From the NCBI GenBank assembly GCA_021159405.1, contig JAGGRX010000062.1, forward strand, positions 1 through 9,318: a DNA stretch of 9,318 bases, read 5' to 3'. The DNA is from Candidatus Bipolaricaulota bacterium (lineage in GTDB: Bacteria > Bipolaricaulota > Bipolaricaulia > Bipolaricaulales > Bipolaricaulaceae). The notes under the pieces were generated by a model that was not told the origin of the DNA, made no database searches, and saw only the letters and a list, made by a program, of their open reading frames with translations. Made by a program: the position numbers and the translations under genes. Below, piece by piece: positions 1 to 6,232 of this stretch. Each line of letters begins with the position of its first letter. The first letter of the stretch is position 1.

Positions 1-2
1 AG

Positions 3-56
3 GCGGCGGACGAGATCACCCTGGGCCGCGCCCTGAAAGGCCGCATCCCCCTCTAG
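3..56 (+). CDS. C-terminal fragment of an unidentified gene entering from the left edge
   Basis: Reading from base 3, seventeen codons give AADEITLGRALKGRIPL and stop at TAG (54-56). Sixteen of the seventeen codons end in G or C (the exception is AAA), matching the codon habit of the definite genes here, and the peptide looks like the compact end of a soluble enzyme. I do not recognise the family from so short a tail. It would converge on the TrmO-family gene and overlap its 3' end by 41 bp. Tail-to-tail overlap is seen at both other convergent pairs in this window, which makes it more believable. It could still be a chance open frame, since only 54 bp are visible. Confidence 0.5.
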   Translation, partial: AADEITLGRALKGRIPL

Positions 57-465
57 AGCATCCCTCGTCGAACCGGGGGCTGGCGATCTTGATGTCCAGC
101 ACCGGGGAGCCGTCCAGGGCATCCAGGCCCTCCACGAGGAGCATGCCCTCCCCCTGATCCACCGCAAGCACCTTGACCACGGTGGCCCCGATTGGGTTCG
201 GTCGGTGGGGGGAGCGGGTGGCGAATACCCCGCGCAGGGGTCGAGCCGGGTCCCCATGGGGATGGACGAGGAGCCGCCCCCGGTCGGCCCTGTGAAGCCA
301 GAACAGGACCAGGATCCGCCCTCCAGGCTCAATGCCCTTGAGCCCTTCCCTGAACTTTGGCCGCACCCTGATGCGGCAAGGCCGGCCCACCAGCTCCTCC
401 GAAGGGGCCGAGGTTTGCGCCCCTCTTTCCACCACCCCGATCGGCCGCAGTTCAATCCGGTCCAT
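16..465 (-). CDS. trmO: TrmO/TsaA-family tRNA m6t6A37 methyltransferase, short form
   Basis: The 149-residue protein belongs to the TrmO (UPF0066, formerly TsaA/YaeB) family. These SAM-dependent enzymes methylate N6 of t6A at position 37 of ANN-decoding tRNAs. Visible signatures are ELRPIGVV (residues 5-12), the family hallmark RSPHRPNPIG (84-93) and GLDALDGSPVLDIK (113-126). It lacks the extra C-terminal domain of the roughly 235-residue E. coli protein and resembles the short forms of archaea and many bacteria. I chose ATG at 465 because it gives the usual short lead into ELRPIG. An in-frame TTG at 477 adds four residues, and neither start has a well-spaced SD. The tail after DIK is unusual: the common PYxP continuation is replaced by IASPRFDE followed by a Gly/Cys-rich end, and this stretch lies where the gene overlaps the opposing + strand frame. 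The family call is firm; activity on t6A is inferred. Confidence 0.87.
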   Translation of the reverse strand: MDRIELRPIGVVERGAQTSAPSEELVGRPCRIRVRPKFREGLKGIEPGGRILVLFWLHRADRGRLLVHPHGDPARPLRGVFATRSPHRPNPIGATVVKVLAVDQGEGMLLVEGLDALDGSPVLDIKIASPRFDEGCSRGGCGLSGRGPG

Positions 466-477
466 CTCCGAAACCAA

Positions 478-623
478 GCCTAACCCAAGGCGGTGCTTTC
501 CGGCGAGCGTGTGGAGGGAAACGGAAGGGCGGCAGCCCCCCTCGTCTTATACGTCTCCTTCCTCTTGGCTCCACTGCCTTCCACCGAGTGCTCAGCCCAT
601 GTAGGCTGGTTAGAGAGTTGGAA
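478..623. other. Divergent intergenic stretch, little recognisable
   Basis: This is the first part of the 364-bp gap between the divergent trmO-family and GH130 genes. On the - strand there is a TATAAG hexamer at 551-546, which could be a -10 for the trmO-family gene, but no acceptable -35 lies 16-18 bp upstream, so I do not call it a promoter. I see no tRNA fold, no terminator with a U-run and no repeat. Alternative open frames in both strands are short, lack SD sequences and resemble no family I know. Confidence 0.4.
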
Positions 624-782
624 ATGGCGCACTGGAAAAGGAAGAAGAAAAGGGGGGCACGGAAGGACATACCCCCTCAAGACCCCGTCCTCCAGGAGCT
701 GCGGCTGCGTCTTGGTCTTCCGCCCCTGCCGCGAGCACCTAAACGCCGTGTTCTCCCCTTCTCCCGTACGCCGCGGGGCTGA
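624..782 (+). CDS. Possible small basic protein (52 aa), hypothetical
   Basis: ATG at 624 opens a 52-codon frame beginning MAHWKRKKKRGARKD and ending at TGA 780-782, just where the GH130 promoter starts. The N-terminus is a dense Lys/Arg cluster. The rest reads as a short amphipathic stretch (DPVLQELRLRLGLP) followed by Pro/Arg-rich sequence, as in small nucleic-acid-binding or ribosome-associated proteins. By my count, about two thirds of its third codon positions are G or C. The frame also extends upstream to GTG 588. No SD precedes either start, only a weak purine run (GAGAG, 613-617). I recognise no family. It may be real or a chance frame in an otherwise empty gap. Confidence 0.27.
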   Translation: MAHWKRKKKRGARKDIPPQDPVLQELRLRLGLPPLPRAPKRRVLPFSRTPRG

Positions 783-807
783 CCTCTCCTGGGGACTCTT
801 TTAAAAT
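779..807 (+). promoter_or_regulatory. Candidate sigma70-type promoter of the GH130 gene
   Basis: CTGACC at 779-784 (4 of 6 to TTGACA), a 17-bp spacer and TAAAAT at 802-807 (5 of 6 to TATAAT) predict transcription from about 814. That start would just include the SD AAAGGAGG at 816-823, giving a leader of roughly 16 nt. The call rests on consensus match and position only. Confidence 0.45.
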
Positions 808-829
808 CGCCCATCAAAGGAGGCGCCCG

Positions 830-1762
830 ATGAACGGACCCCGGCTATTTCATCGCTACGAAGGGAACCCCATCCTCCGGCCGGAGGAGTGGCCGTATGC
901 TGCAAACGCCGTGTTCAACCCAGGGGCAACCACCTTCCAGGGCGAGACCCTCCTCCTGGTGCGAGTTGAGGATCATCGAGGTTTTTCGCACCTCACCTGT
1001 GCTCGCAGCCCAGATGGGCGGACCTCGTGGCGGATAGGGCCTCACCCCACCCTGGCCCCTGATCCCATCCGGTTTCCCGAAGAGGAATGGGGCCTTGAGG
1101 ACCCCCGCATCACGTACCTGGAGGGGGAAAAATGCTATGCGGCGGTATGCGTGGCCTACTCCCGCTCCGGGCCTATGGTCAGCCTCGCCCTAACAGAAGA
1201 TTTTTGTGAGTTCGAGCGCCTGGGTGGGGTGCTTCCGCCTGAGGACAAGGATGCGGCCCTGTTCCCCCGCAAGTTCGGTGGGCGCTATGCCATGATCCAT
1301 CGCCCCATCGTGAGGGGGGAGGGGCACATCTGGATTTCCTTCTCCCCTGACCTGCGTCATTTCGGGGATCATCAGGTGCTACTTCCGGCCCGGGGCGGGG
1401 GTTGGTGGGACTCGGCCAAGGTGGGGCTCGGCCCCCAGCCCATCGAAACCCCTGACGGCTGGTTGATCCTCTATCACGGGGTCAGGACCACCGCGGCCGG
1501 GGCCCTGTACAGGGTCGGCTTGGCCCTGCTCGATGGTGATGATCCCCGCAGGGTGCTCCATCGCAGCCCGGAGTGGGTGTTCGGCCCCCACGCCCCCTAC
1601 GAGCGGATGGGGGACGTGCCCGGGGTAACCTTTCCCACCGGCGCTGTCCTCGCTGGGAAAGAACTCCGCATCTACTACGGGGCTGCGGATACCTCCGTGG
1701 CCCTGGCCACAGCGGACCTCGATGACCTGCTCTCTTACCTCCGGGAGTGCCCAAACCACTAG
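830..1762 (+). CDS. GH130 family beta-mannoside phosphorylase-like enzyme
   Basis: The 310-residue protein is a full-length glycoside hydrolase family 130 member, a five-bladed beta-propeller fold. Most characterised members split beta-mannosidic bonds with phosphate, releasing mannose 1-phosphate. Landmarks in order are FNPGAT (29-34), LVRVED (43-48), GLEDPRIT (88-95) with the expected catalytic Asp91, DKDAALFPRK (139-148), HRP (157-159), KVGLGPQPIETPDGW (197-211), YHGV (215-218), YRVGLALLD (227-235) and YYGAADT (282-288). Arg45, Arg93, His157/Arg158, Lys197 and His216 lie where phosphorylases carry phosphate- and sugar-binding basic residues, so I favour phosphorolysis over hydrolysis; this is inference. 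The ATG follows a strong SD (AAAGGAGG, six bases away). No signal peptide is seen, so it acts in the cytoplasm. The GT4 gene follows 116 bp downstream. The linkage and chain-length preference (mannosylglucose, beta-1,4- or beta-1,2-mannoside) cannot be read from the sequence. Confidence 0.9.
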   Translation: MNGPRLFHRYEGNPILRPEEWPYAANAVFNPGATTFQGETLLLVRVEDHRGFSHLTCARSPDGRTSWRIGPHPTLAPDPIRFPEEEWGLEDPRITYLEGEKCYAAVCVAYSRSGPMVSLALTEDFCEFERLGGVLPPEDKDAALFPRKFGGRYAMIHRPIVRGEGHIWISFSPDLRHFGDHQVLLPARGGGWWDSAKVGLGPQPIETPDGWLILYHGVRTTAAGALYRVGLALLDGDDPRRVLHRSPEWVFGPHAPYERMGDVPGVTFPTGAVLAGKELRIYYGAADTSVALATADLDDLLSYLRECPNH

Positions 1763-1780
1763 CCGGGGCTCCCTTAAGGA

Positions 1781-1808
1781 TCGACTTCAAAGCGAACACA
1801 TTTATAAT
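1781..1808 (+). promoter_or_regulatory. Candidate promoter of the GT4 gene
   Basis: A perfect TATAAT (1803-1808) stands in a locally AT-rich patch, 16 bp after TCGACT (1781-1786, 4 of 6 to TTGACA). Predicted transcription starts near 1815 and leaves a leader of about 64 nt before the ATG. No terminator with a U-run separates it from the GH130 stop, so the GT4 gene could be read both from this promoter and from upstream. Confidence 0.6.
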
Positions 1809-1864
1809 TAGGCTGTACTCGCTTTCCTAATCTCCCTTTCCTTGCGTAATTCCAGGGATCCTGC

Positions 1865-1874
1865 AGGAGGTGAT
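1865..1874 (+). promoter_or_regulatory. Full-length Shine-Dalgarno that fixes the GT4 start
   Basis: AGGAGGTGAT is complementary over ten bases to the canonical 3' end of 16S rRNA. The in-frame GTG (1870) and ATG (1873) lie within this element and cannot be used with it. The ATG at 1879, eight bases after GGAGG, is properly spaced and gives the family-typical N-terminus MRIGFVSTYPP. Confidence 0.85.
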
Positions 1875-1878
1875 GAAA

Positions 1879-3057
1879 ATGCGAATCGGGTTCGTATCGA
1901 CCTATCCACCTCAAAAATGCGGGATTGCCACGTTCACGGAGGATTTGGCAAAGGCAGTAGGGGCCGCCTTGGGGGCGGAGCTGGGTCGTGACCCTCGGCT
2001 CAAGGTGGTGGCCCTGGATGATTCAGAGGAAGGCTATGCATTCGGGCCGGAGGTGGCGTTCCGCCTGCGCAAGTGGGCACCTGAGGATTACCCCGAGGCA
2101 GCCGCATTCTTGGACGAGGAGACCGATGTGGTCTCCTTGCAGCACACGTTTGGGATCTACGGCGGTCCCGACGGCGAGCTGGTGCTGGAGCTCCTTGCAC
2201 ACCTCCACCGACCCGTGGTCACCACCTTTCACACGATCAGGAAGCGGCCCACCCCGACTCAGCGGGAGATCGTGCGCGAGGTGGCAGGGCGTTCCCACAG
2301 CGTTGTGACAATGGCCAGGCACGGGGTGGAATTCCTGGAAAGCATCTACCATGTTCCCAAGGGGAAGATCCGGTTCGTCCATCATGGAGCACCAGATGTG
2401 CCCTACAGTACCCAGGAAGAGCACAAGCGGGGCCTTGGCCTTCCGAATCGGCCCCTCATCCTCACGTTCGGCCTCATCCGTCCCGACAAGGGGGTCGAAG
2501 AGGCGCTCAAAGCCTTGGCCAAGGTGAAGGAGGAAACCTCCGACTTCCTGTACGTGCTCCTGGGGGAGACGCACCCACCGCACCGACGGGCACACGGGGA
2601 GAGCTATCGGGAGGGCCTTGAGCGCTTGGTCCAAGAGTTGGAGCTTGAGGACAACGTCCGCTTCGAGCCCCGGTTCGTGGATCGTGAGGAGCTTCTCAAG
2701 TGGATCCTGGCCTGTGACCTCTACCTCACCCCGTACCCGAACCTAGACCAGATCACCTCCGGCACCGTGGCCTACGCCGTGGCCTGCGGAAGGTGCGTGG
2801 TATCCACCCCGTTCTGGCATGCCCAGGAGCTCCTGGCCGAGGGCCGGGGCGTGCTCGTCCCGCCACAGGATCCGGACGCCATGGCCAAGGCGATCGTGGA
2901 GCTCCTCGCCGACCCCAAGCGGCGGGAAGAGATCCAGCGACGTGCCTACGACTTCGGCCGGGGCATGATCTGGCCCGTAGTGGGAAAGCAGCATCTTGAT
3001 CTGCTCGCGCGGGCCGCCAAGCACACCTCCCATATGTACGCGGCTCAACCCACCTGA
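1879..3057 (+). CDS. GT4 family glycosyltransferase (GT-B fold), GH130-associated type
   Basis: The 392-residue cytosolic protein is a retaining GT-B glycosyltransferase of family GT4. The N-terminal domain begins MRIGFVSTYPPQKCGIATF with the glycine-containing acceptor loop. The C-terminal domain opens with FGLIRPDKG (197-205), whose Arg201/Lys204 match the basic pair that binds the donor diphosphate, and continues with the ACG motif (302-304) and STPFWHAQELL (309-319). The EX7E motif usual in GT4 is absent: by alignment to the ACG motif its two positions are Gln291 and Tyr299, in DQITSGTVAYAVACG. I recall this variant from a GT4 subgroup with the same CGIATF N-terminus, so it is probably a subfamily trait rather than damage. 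The neighbouring GH130 gene suggests a mannose- or glucose-containing product, with GH130 acting on the same oligosaccharide. Donor and acceptor are unknown. Confidence 0.88.
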   Translation: MRIGFVSTYPPQKCGIATFTEDLAKAVGAALGAELGRDPRLKVVALDDSEEGYAFGPEVAFRLRKWAPEDYPEAAAFLDEETDVVSLQHTFGIYGGPDGELVLELLAHLHRPVVTTFHTIRKRPTPTQREIVREVAGRSHSVVTMARHGVEFLESIYHVPKGKIRFVHHGAPDVPYSTQEEHKRGLGLPNRPLILTFGLIRPDKGVEEALKALAKVKEETSDFLYVLLGETHPPHRRAHGESYREGLERLVQELELEDNVRFEPRFVDREELLKWILACDLYLTPYPNLDQITSGTVAYAVACGRCVVSTPFWHAQELLAEGRGVLVPPQDPDAMAKAIVELLADPKRREEIQRRAYDFGRGMIWPVVGKQHLDLLARAAKHTSHMYAAQPT

Positions 3058-3064
3058 GCCATTG

Positions 3065-3093
3065 TGGACCTCGCCGCGCCCCAGTTGTACCAT
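3065..3093 (+). promoter_or_regulatory. Candidate promoter driving a leaderless beta-CASP mRNA
   Basis: TGGACC (3065-3070, 4 of 6 to TTGACA), a 17-bp spacer and TACCAT (3088-3093, fits TANNNT) place the last T of the -10 exactly seven bases before the A of the ATG at 3100. The predicted transcript would begin at or next to the start codon. No SD is present. An overlapping CATAAT at 3091-3096 is an alternative -10. The evidence is positional, and hexamers like these occur by chance. Confidence 0.4.
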
Positions 3094-3099
3094 AATCCC

Positions 3100-4470
3100 A
3101 TGCGCATTACGTTCTGGGGCGCGGCGAGGACGGTTACAGGTTCCTGTCACCTGGTAGAGACGTCCGGGGCAACCCTTCTCCTCGACTGCGGGATGTTCCA
3201 AGGCCATGAGGAGGGGAGAAACCGGGAGCCCTTTCCGTTCAGTGCTGAAGAGATCGACTATCTGATCCTCACCCATGCTCACCTCGATCACTGTGGGATG
3301 ATCCCACGCCTGGTGCGGGAGGGGTTTAAGGGAAGGGTGATCTCCACCCCGCCCACAGCGGACATCGCCCGCTTGATCCTTCTGGATGCGGCACACCTTC
3401 AGGAAGAGGAAGCCGAGCGCGAGGCCCGCAAGGCAGTCCGGCGGGGAGAGCCCCCGCCAGCCCCCCTGTTTGACGTGGGGGATGCCCTCGCTGCCATGGA
3501 TCACTTTTCCCTGCGCGTGGGCTACGGCGAGGAGGTGGAGCTTGGCCCTGGGGTGAAGGTGAAGCTCCACGATGCGGGCCACATCCTGGGTTCTGCCATC
3601 GTCGAGCTCTCCGCGGACGGCCACACCCTCGTCTACACCGGCGACCTCGGCTCCTGGGGCCGGCCCATCGTTCAGGACCCCTCCCTCCCGCCTAAGGGTG
3701 ACCTCCTCATCTCAGAGGGCACTTACGGGGATCGGCCTCACCGCTCGTTCCAGGAGTCCGTGGATGAGTTTCGGGAGGCCCTGACCACGGTGCTCGGCCG
3801 GGGAGGGACTGTGCTCATACCCTCTTTCGCCCTTGAACGCACCCAGGAGGTGCTGTACGTCCTTTATCTACTTTGGAAGGAACACGACCTCCCTTGCGGG
3901 ACACACATCGTGCTCGATTCCCCGCTTGGGAGTGCGATAACCCGCGCGTTCGCCCGATATCCGGACTGGTTCGACGAGGAAGGGCAGCGCCTTTTCTCTG
4001 GGGAAGAAAATCCATTTCGCTTTCCGCCCCTCAGCGTCACCAGATCCGTTGAGGAATCCAAGCGTCTCAACCACGCCGGAGGGGGCTACGTGATCATCGC
4101 CGGTAGCGGCATGTGCACCGGGGGGCGGATCCTCCATCACCTGCGCCATCGCCTGTGGCGAAAGGAGGATGGGGTGGTGTTCGTGGGTTACCAAGCCCGG
4201 GGAACCTTGGGACGCGCCATCGTGGACGGGGCCAAGCGCGTGCGTGTGCTCGGGGAGGAGGTGGCCGTGAAGGCCGATATCTGGACCATCAACGGCTTTT
4301 CCGCCCATGCCGACCAGGAAGAGCTTGCCCATTGGATCGCGCAGGCCCATGCCCCCAGGACCTTCCTCGTGCACGGGGAAGACCATGCCCTCTCCGCCCT
4401 GGCACAAAGGCTCACCCGACAGGGGCTCAGGGTGGACATTCCGGATGTAGGGGAAAAGGTCGAGATCTAA
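3100..4470 (+). CDS. Beta-CASP metallo-beta-lactamase ribonuclease (TTHA0252/CPSF73-like)
   Basis: The 456-residue protein is a zinc-dependent RNase of the beta-CASP group, related to Thermus TTHA0252, archaeal aCPSF proteins and the cleavage subunit CPSF73. Metallo-beta-lactamase motifs are all present: LTHAHLDHCG (57-66) with the HxHxDH ligands, AGHILGS (159-165, His161) and YTGDLG (179-184, Asp182). The beta-CASP cassette shows EGTYGDRPH (206-214), GSGMCTGGR (335-343), GFSAHAD (399-405, His403) and FLVHGE (422-427, His425). A charged insertion (EEEAEREARKAVRRGEPPP, 102-120) separates the first two motif blocks. I start at ATG 3100 because MRITFWGAARTVTGS is the family N-terminus; GTG 3064 adds twelve non-conserved residues and lacks an SD. 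Likely roles are endonucleolytic, and possibly 5' exonucleolytic, RNA processing or decay in the cytoplasm. The gene begins 42 bp after the GT4 stop, and its TAA shares bases with the opposing gene's stop. Confidence 0.92.
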   Translation: MRITFWGAARTVTGSCHLVETSGATLLLDCGMFQGHEEGRNREPFPFSAEEIDYLILTHAHLDHCGMIPRLVREGFKGRVISTPPTADIARLILLDAAHLQEEEAEREARKAVRRGEPPPAPLFDVGDALAAMDHFSLRVGYGEEVELGPGVKVKLHDAGHILGSAIVELSADGHTLVYTGDLGSWGRPIVQDPSLPPKGDLLISEGTYGDRPHRSFQESVDEFREALTTVLGRGGTVLIPSFALERTQEVLYVLYLLWKEHDLPCGTHIVLDSPLGSAITRAFARYPDWFDEEGQRLFSGEENPFRFPPLSVTRSVEESKRLNHAGGGYVIIAGSGMCTGGRILHHLRHRLWRKEDGVVFVGYQARGTLGRAIVDGAKRVRVLGEEVAVKADIWTINGFSAHADQEELAHWIAQAHAPRTFLVHGEDHALSALAQRLTRQGLRVDIPDVGEKVEI

Positions 4471-5294
4471 TCCCCCACGCAAAGCCGCATTTCCAGTACG
4501 GCCTCCTTCAAACCCCATCGCGCCAGCTCCGCCGACAGCTTGAACTTAAGCTCGGAAAGCTCGCCCGATAGGGTGAGGGAGCCGCCCCAACTTCCCACGG
4601 CCACCTTCAGACGTCCCCCAAGCTGCCAGTCCTCCTCACCAAGGCGGAGTGAGGCACTGCCGGAAGCGCTTGGATAAAGCACAAGGTAAAAGCTACCGGA
4701 GACAGCCCTTTCAGTTGCCCCGAACTCCAGTGCGGCTGAGCTCAAGGAGCCCCCCAGCCCGTAGAGGTGAAGGCTAACCCAGTCTTCGTCTTGCAGTCCA
4801 AGGGATACCTGGGTGGACGTCACTCCCCCGGCCAGGGGGATTTCTACCCGCGTGCTTCCCCAAAAAGGGGCCTTCTCCAGGCGTGCGGCTGTCCAGGCTG
4901 TGGCCATGGGCACCCTGGCGGATAAGACCGCGGCCCAGGTGGTCCGCAGGCCCGCCTTGCCCTCCACGGTCCACCCCCCAAAAGCCCCCGAGGAGGTCAC
5001 CTCCCCGGCTGCGGAAACGTCCAGTCTTCCCGTGCCGAGGAGCTTTGTACTCCCGGCGAGGGAGAAATTCTCCTCTTCCAGCTTCACCCCGGCGTAGAGA
5101 AGCCTGGCCTTGATCGGAAACAGGTCGAGTTCGCCTCGACCGGAGAAGGAGAGAGGACCTAACTCGCCGGAGAGGGCCGCCCAGCCCAAGCCGGATGTCC
5201 CCTCCCCCCAGGTGATCCGGGCTCCGAGTTCCCCGGCGCTCATCCCTAGACTCAAGGCCGACAGGCACAGCACCAATCCCAAGATTTTTCTCAA
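4467..5294 (-). CDS. Exported beta-strand-rich protein of unknown function
   Basis: The 275-residue protein starts with a clear signal peptide: a basic n-region (LRK after the TTG-encoded Met position), the hydrophobic core ILGLVLCLSALSL, then GMSAG, with likely cleavage near residues 19-22. The mature part is a chain of short alternating polar/apolar segments rich in Gly, Ser and Leu (for example LSGELGPLSFSGRGELDLFP and SFYLVLYPSASGSASLRLG), typical of all-beta proteins such as outer-membrane barrels or periplasmic beta-sheet proteins. I recognise no family. There is no C-terminal aromatic residue of the classic barrel-insertion signal (it ends LCVGD). The start is TTG 5294, preceded by GGAGG with seven bases between; its last two bases are the first two of the trmB stop (TTGA). 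An ATG-initiated longer frame would overlap trmB extensively and is rejected. The stop TAG shares bases with the beta-CASP stop. Confidence 0.75.
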   Translation of the reverse strand: MRKILGLVLCLSALSLGMSAGELGARITWGEGTSGLGWAALSGELGPLSFSGRGELDLFPIKARLLYAGVKLEEENFSLAGSTKLLGTGRLDVSAAGEVTSSGAFGGWTVEGKAGLRTTWAAVLSARVPMATAWTAARLEKAPFWGSTRVEIPLAGGVTSTQVSLGLQDEDWVSLHLYGLGGSLSSAALEFGATERAVSGSFYLVLYPSASGSASLRLGEEDWQLGGRLKVAVGSWGGSLTLSGELSELKFKLSAELARWGLKEAVLEMRLCVGD

Positions 5295-6232
5295 CTGGAT
5301 TCCTCCAATGCAGCCGCCACCGCTGCCACGGATCGCTTGACAGCCGGGGTGCGGAAGGGGACCGTGGCCCCATCGAGCTTCACGATCCACCCCCTCCGCC
5401 CCTTGGCCACAGCGATGAAGTAATGCTGCTGGAAGCCCTCGTCGCTTGAAAAGGCCCGCAGGAGGGCACTATCCCCATCCGGGGCGAAGAGGATCTCTTT
5501 GATCGCGAACGCCCCTTTCGGCCATACCTCCTTCAGCCCCACCAAAGAGTAAAGAACCTCCCTTTTCACCTCGGCGTTCACCCGAGCGTGTGGCATCTTC
5601 CCCTCCGCGATCCGGTTGACTTCAGCCGGCGAGCGGAGCTCGGCAAGCACGCGGATGACGCGCCGGCCTTGCTTTCGCCACTTGCGCTCATAGCGGGTCC
5701 CCGGCCCTTCCCGTGACAGGACCCGGGGGCCGTGGACAACAAACCATCCCCCGGCCTGTAGCCTATCTGCCACCTCGAAAGCATACCAATCGACATCCGT
5801 ATTGAGCTCGAAGACGCCGCCCCTTTCAAGCACCGCTGCCAGGGTGCGGACGAAGTCCTGGTTCACCAACCGGCGCTTGGCATGCCGGGCCTTGGGCCAA
5901 GGACAGGGAAAGTGTACATACACCCGCGCAAGCGAGCCATCGGAAAAGAGTTCCCGCAGGGCAAACCGGCCGTCCACGCGGGCCAGGCGCACGTTTGCCA
6001 GGCCCCTCCTTGCCAGGCGTCGCCCGGTTTTCTCAAGGCACGTTAGGCTCACCTCAAAGCCGACGAAGTCCCAATCAGGGTGCTGTGCCGCAGCCTCGGC
6101 CAAGAACTCCCCATTTCCAAAGCCGATCTCAACGGCCAACGGTGCCCGGCGGCCGAACACGGCCTGCCAGTCCCCAGGAAGCTTCACCCATCTGCGGGGC
6201 TCGATCAGGTAACGGACCACCTCTAGGGCCAT
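5291..6232 (-). CDS. trmB: tRNA (guanine-N7-)-methyltransferase TrmB, long form
   Basis: The 313-residue enzyme transfers a methyl group from SAM to N7 of G46 in the tRNA variable loop. The SAM motif is VEIGFGNGEFL (34-44). The family signature FPCPWPKARHAKRRLV (108-123) holds the conserved catalytic region, followed by ELNTDVDWYAFEV (142-154) and the TxYE-type motif TRYERK (179-184). The methyltransferase core ends near residue 195. About 115 further residues form an extension absent from E. coli TrmB; long C-terminal regions are known in thermophile TrmB such as that of Aquifex aeolicus. Its start at ATG 6232 has no SD but has a -10-like TAAGCT at the leaderless position. It heads a two-gene unit: the stop overlaps the TTG start of the exported beta-rich protein, so the two are probably translated together. 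Confidence 0.95.
   Translation of the reverse strand: MALEVVRYLIEPRRWVKLPGDWQAVFGRRAPLAVEIGFGNGEFLAEAAAQHPDWDFVGFEVSLTCLEKTGRRLARRGLANVRLARVDGRFALRELFSDGSLARVYVHFPCPWPKARHAKRRLVNQDFVRTLAAVLERGGVFELNTDVDWYAFEVADRLQAGGWFVVHGPRVLSREGPGTRYERKWRKQGRRVIRVLAELRSPAEVNRIAEGKMPHARVNAEVKREVLYSLVGLKEVWPKGAFAIKEILFAPDGDSALLRAFSSDEGFQQHYFIAVAKGRRGWIVKLDGATVPFRTPAVKRSVAAVAAALEESS
5301..5306 (-). promoter_or_regulatory. Internal Shine-Dalgarno deciding the TTG start of the exported protein
   Basis: On the - strand GGAGGA lies within the last codons of trmB, six bases before TTG 5294. It supports the rare start codon and the TTGA start/stop overlap, in which a ribosome ending trmB can restart at once. Confidence 0.7.

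Noticed and set aside
600..640. Possible tRNA-like D-arm (GGCTGGTTAGAGAG)
   Set aside because: No matching acceptor stem, anticodon arm or T-arm (GTTCGA-type loop) could be found around it.
1761..1770. AGCCGGGGCT after the GH130 stop as a terminator hairpin
   Set aside because: The stem is only four base pairs with a two-base loop and no U-run follows.
3064..3099. GTG at 3064 as the start of the beta-CASP gene
   Set aside because: It adds twelve residues without similarity to the family, has no SD, and would cover the apparent promoter; ATG 3100 gives the conserved N-terminus.
2743..3624. A 293-codon open frame on the - strand opposite the GT4 and beta-CASP genes
   Set aside because: It lies wholly antisense to two firmly identified genes, spans their junction, has no family resemblance, and long shadow frames are common in high-GC coding DNA.
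3868..4518. A 216-codon - strand frame opposite the end of the beta-CASP gene
   Set aside because: It is antisense to conserved catalytic motifs and conflicts with the exported-protein gene; no SD and no recognisable domain.
4467..5390. A longer form of the exported protein starting near 5390
   Set aside because: The added residues would overlap about 100 bp of trmB, are not protein-like, and would bury the clear signal peptide that follows TTG 5294 and its SD.
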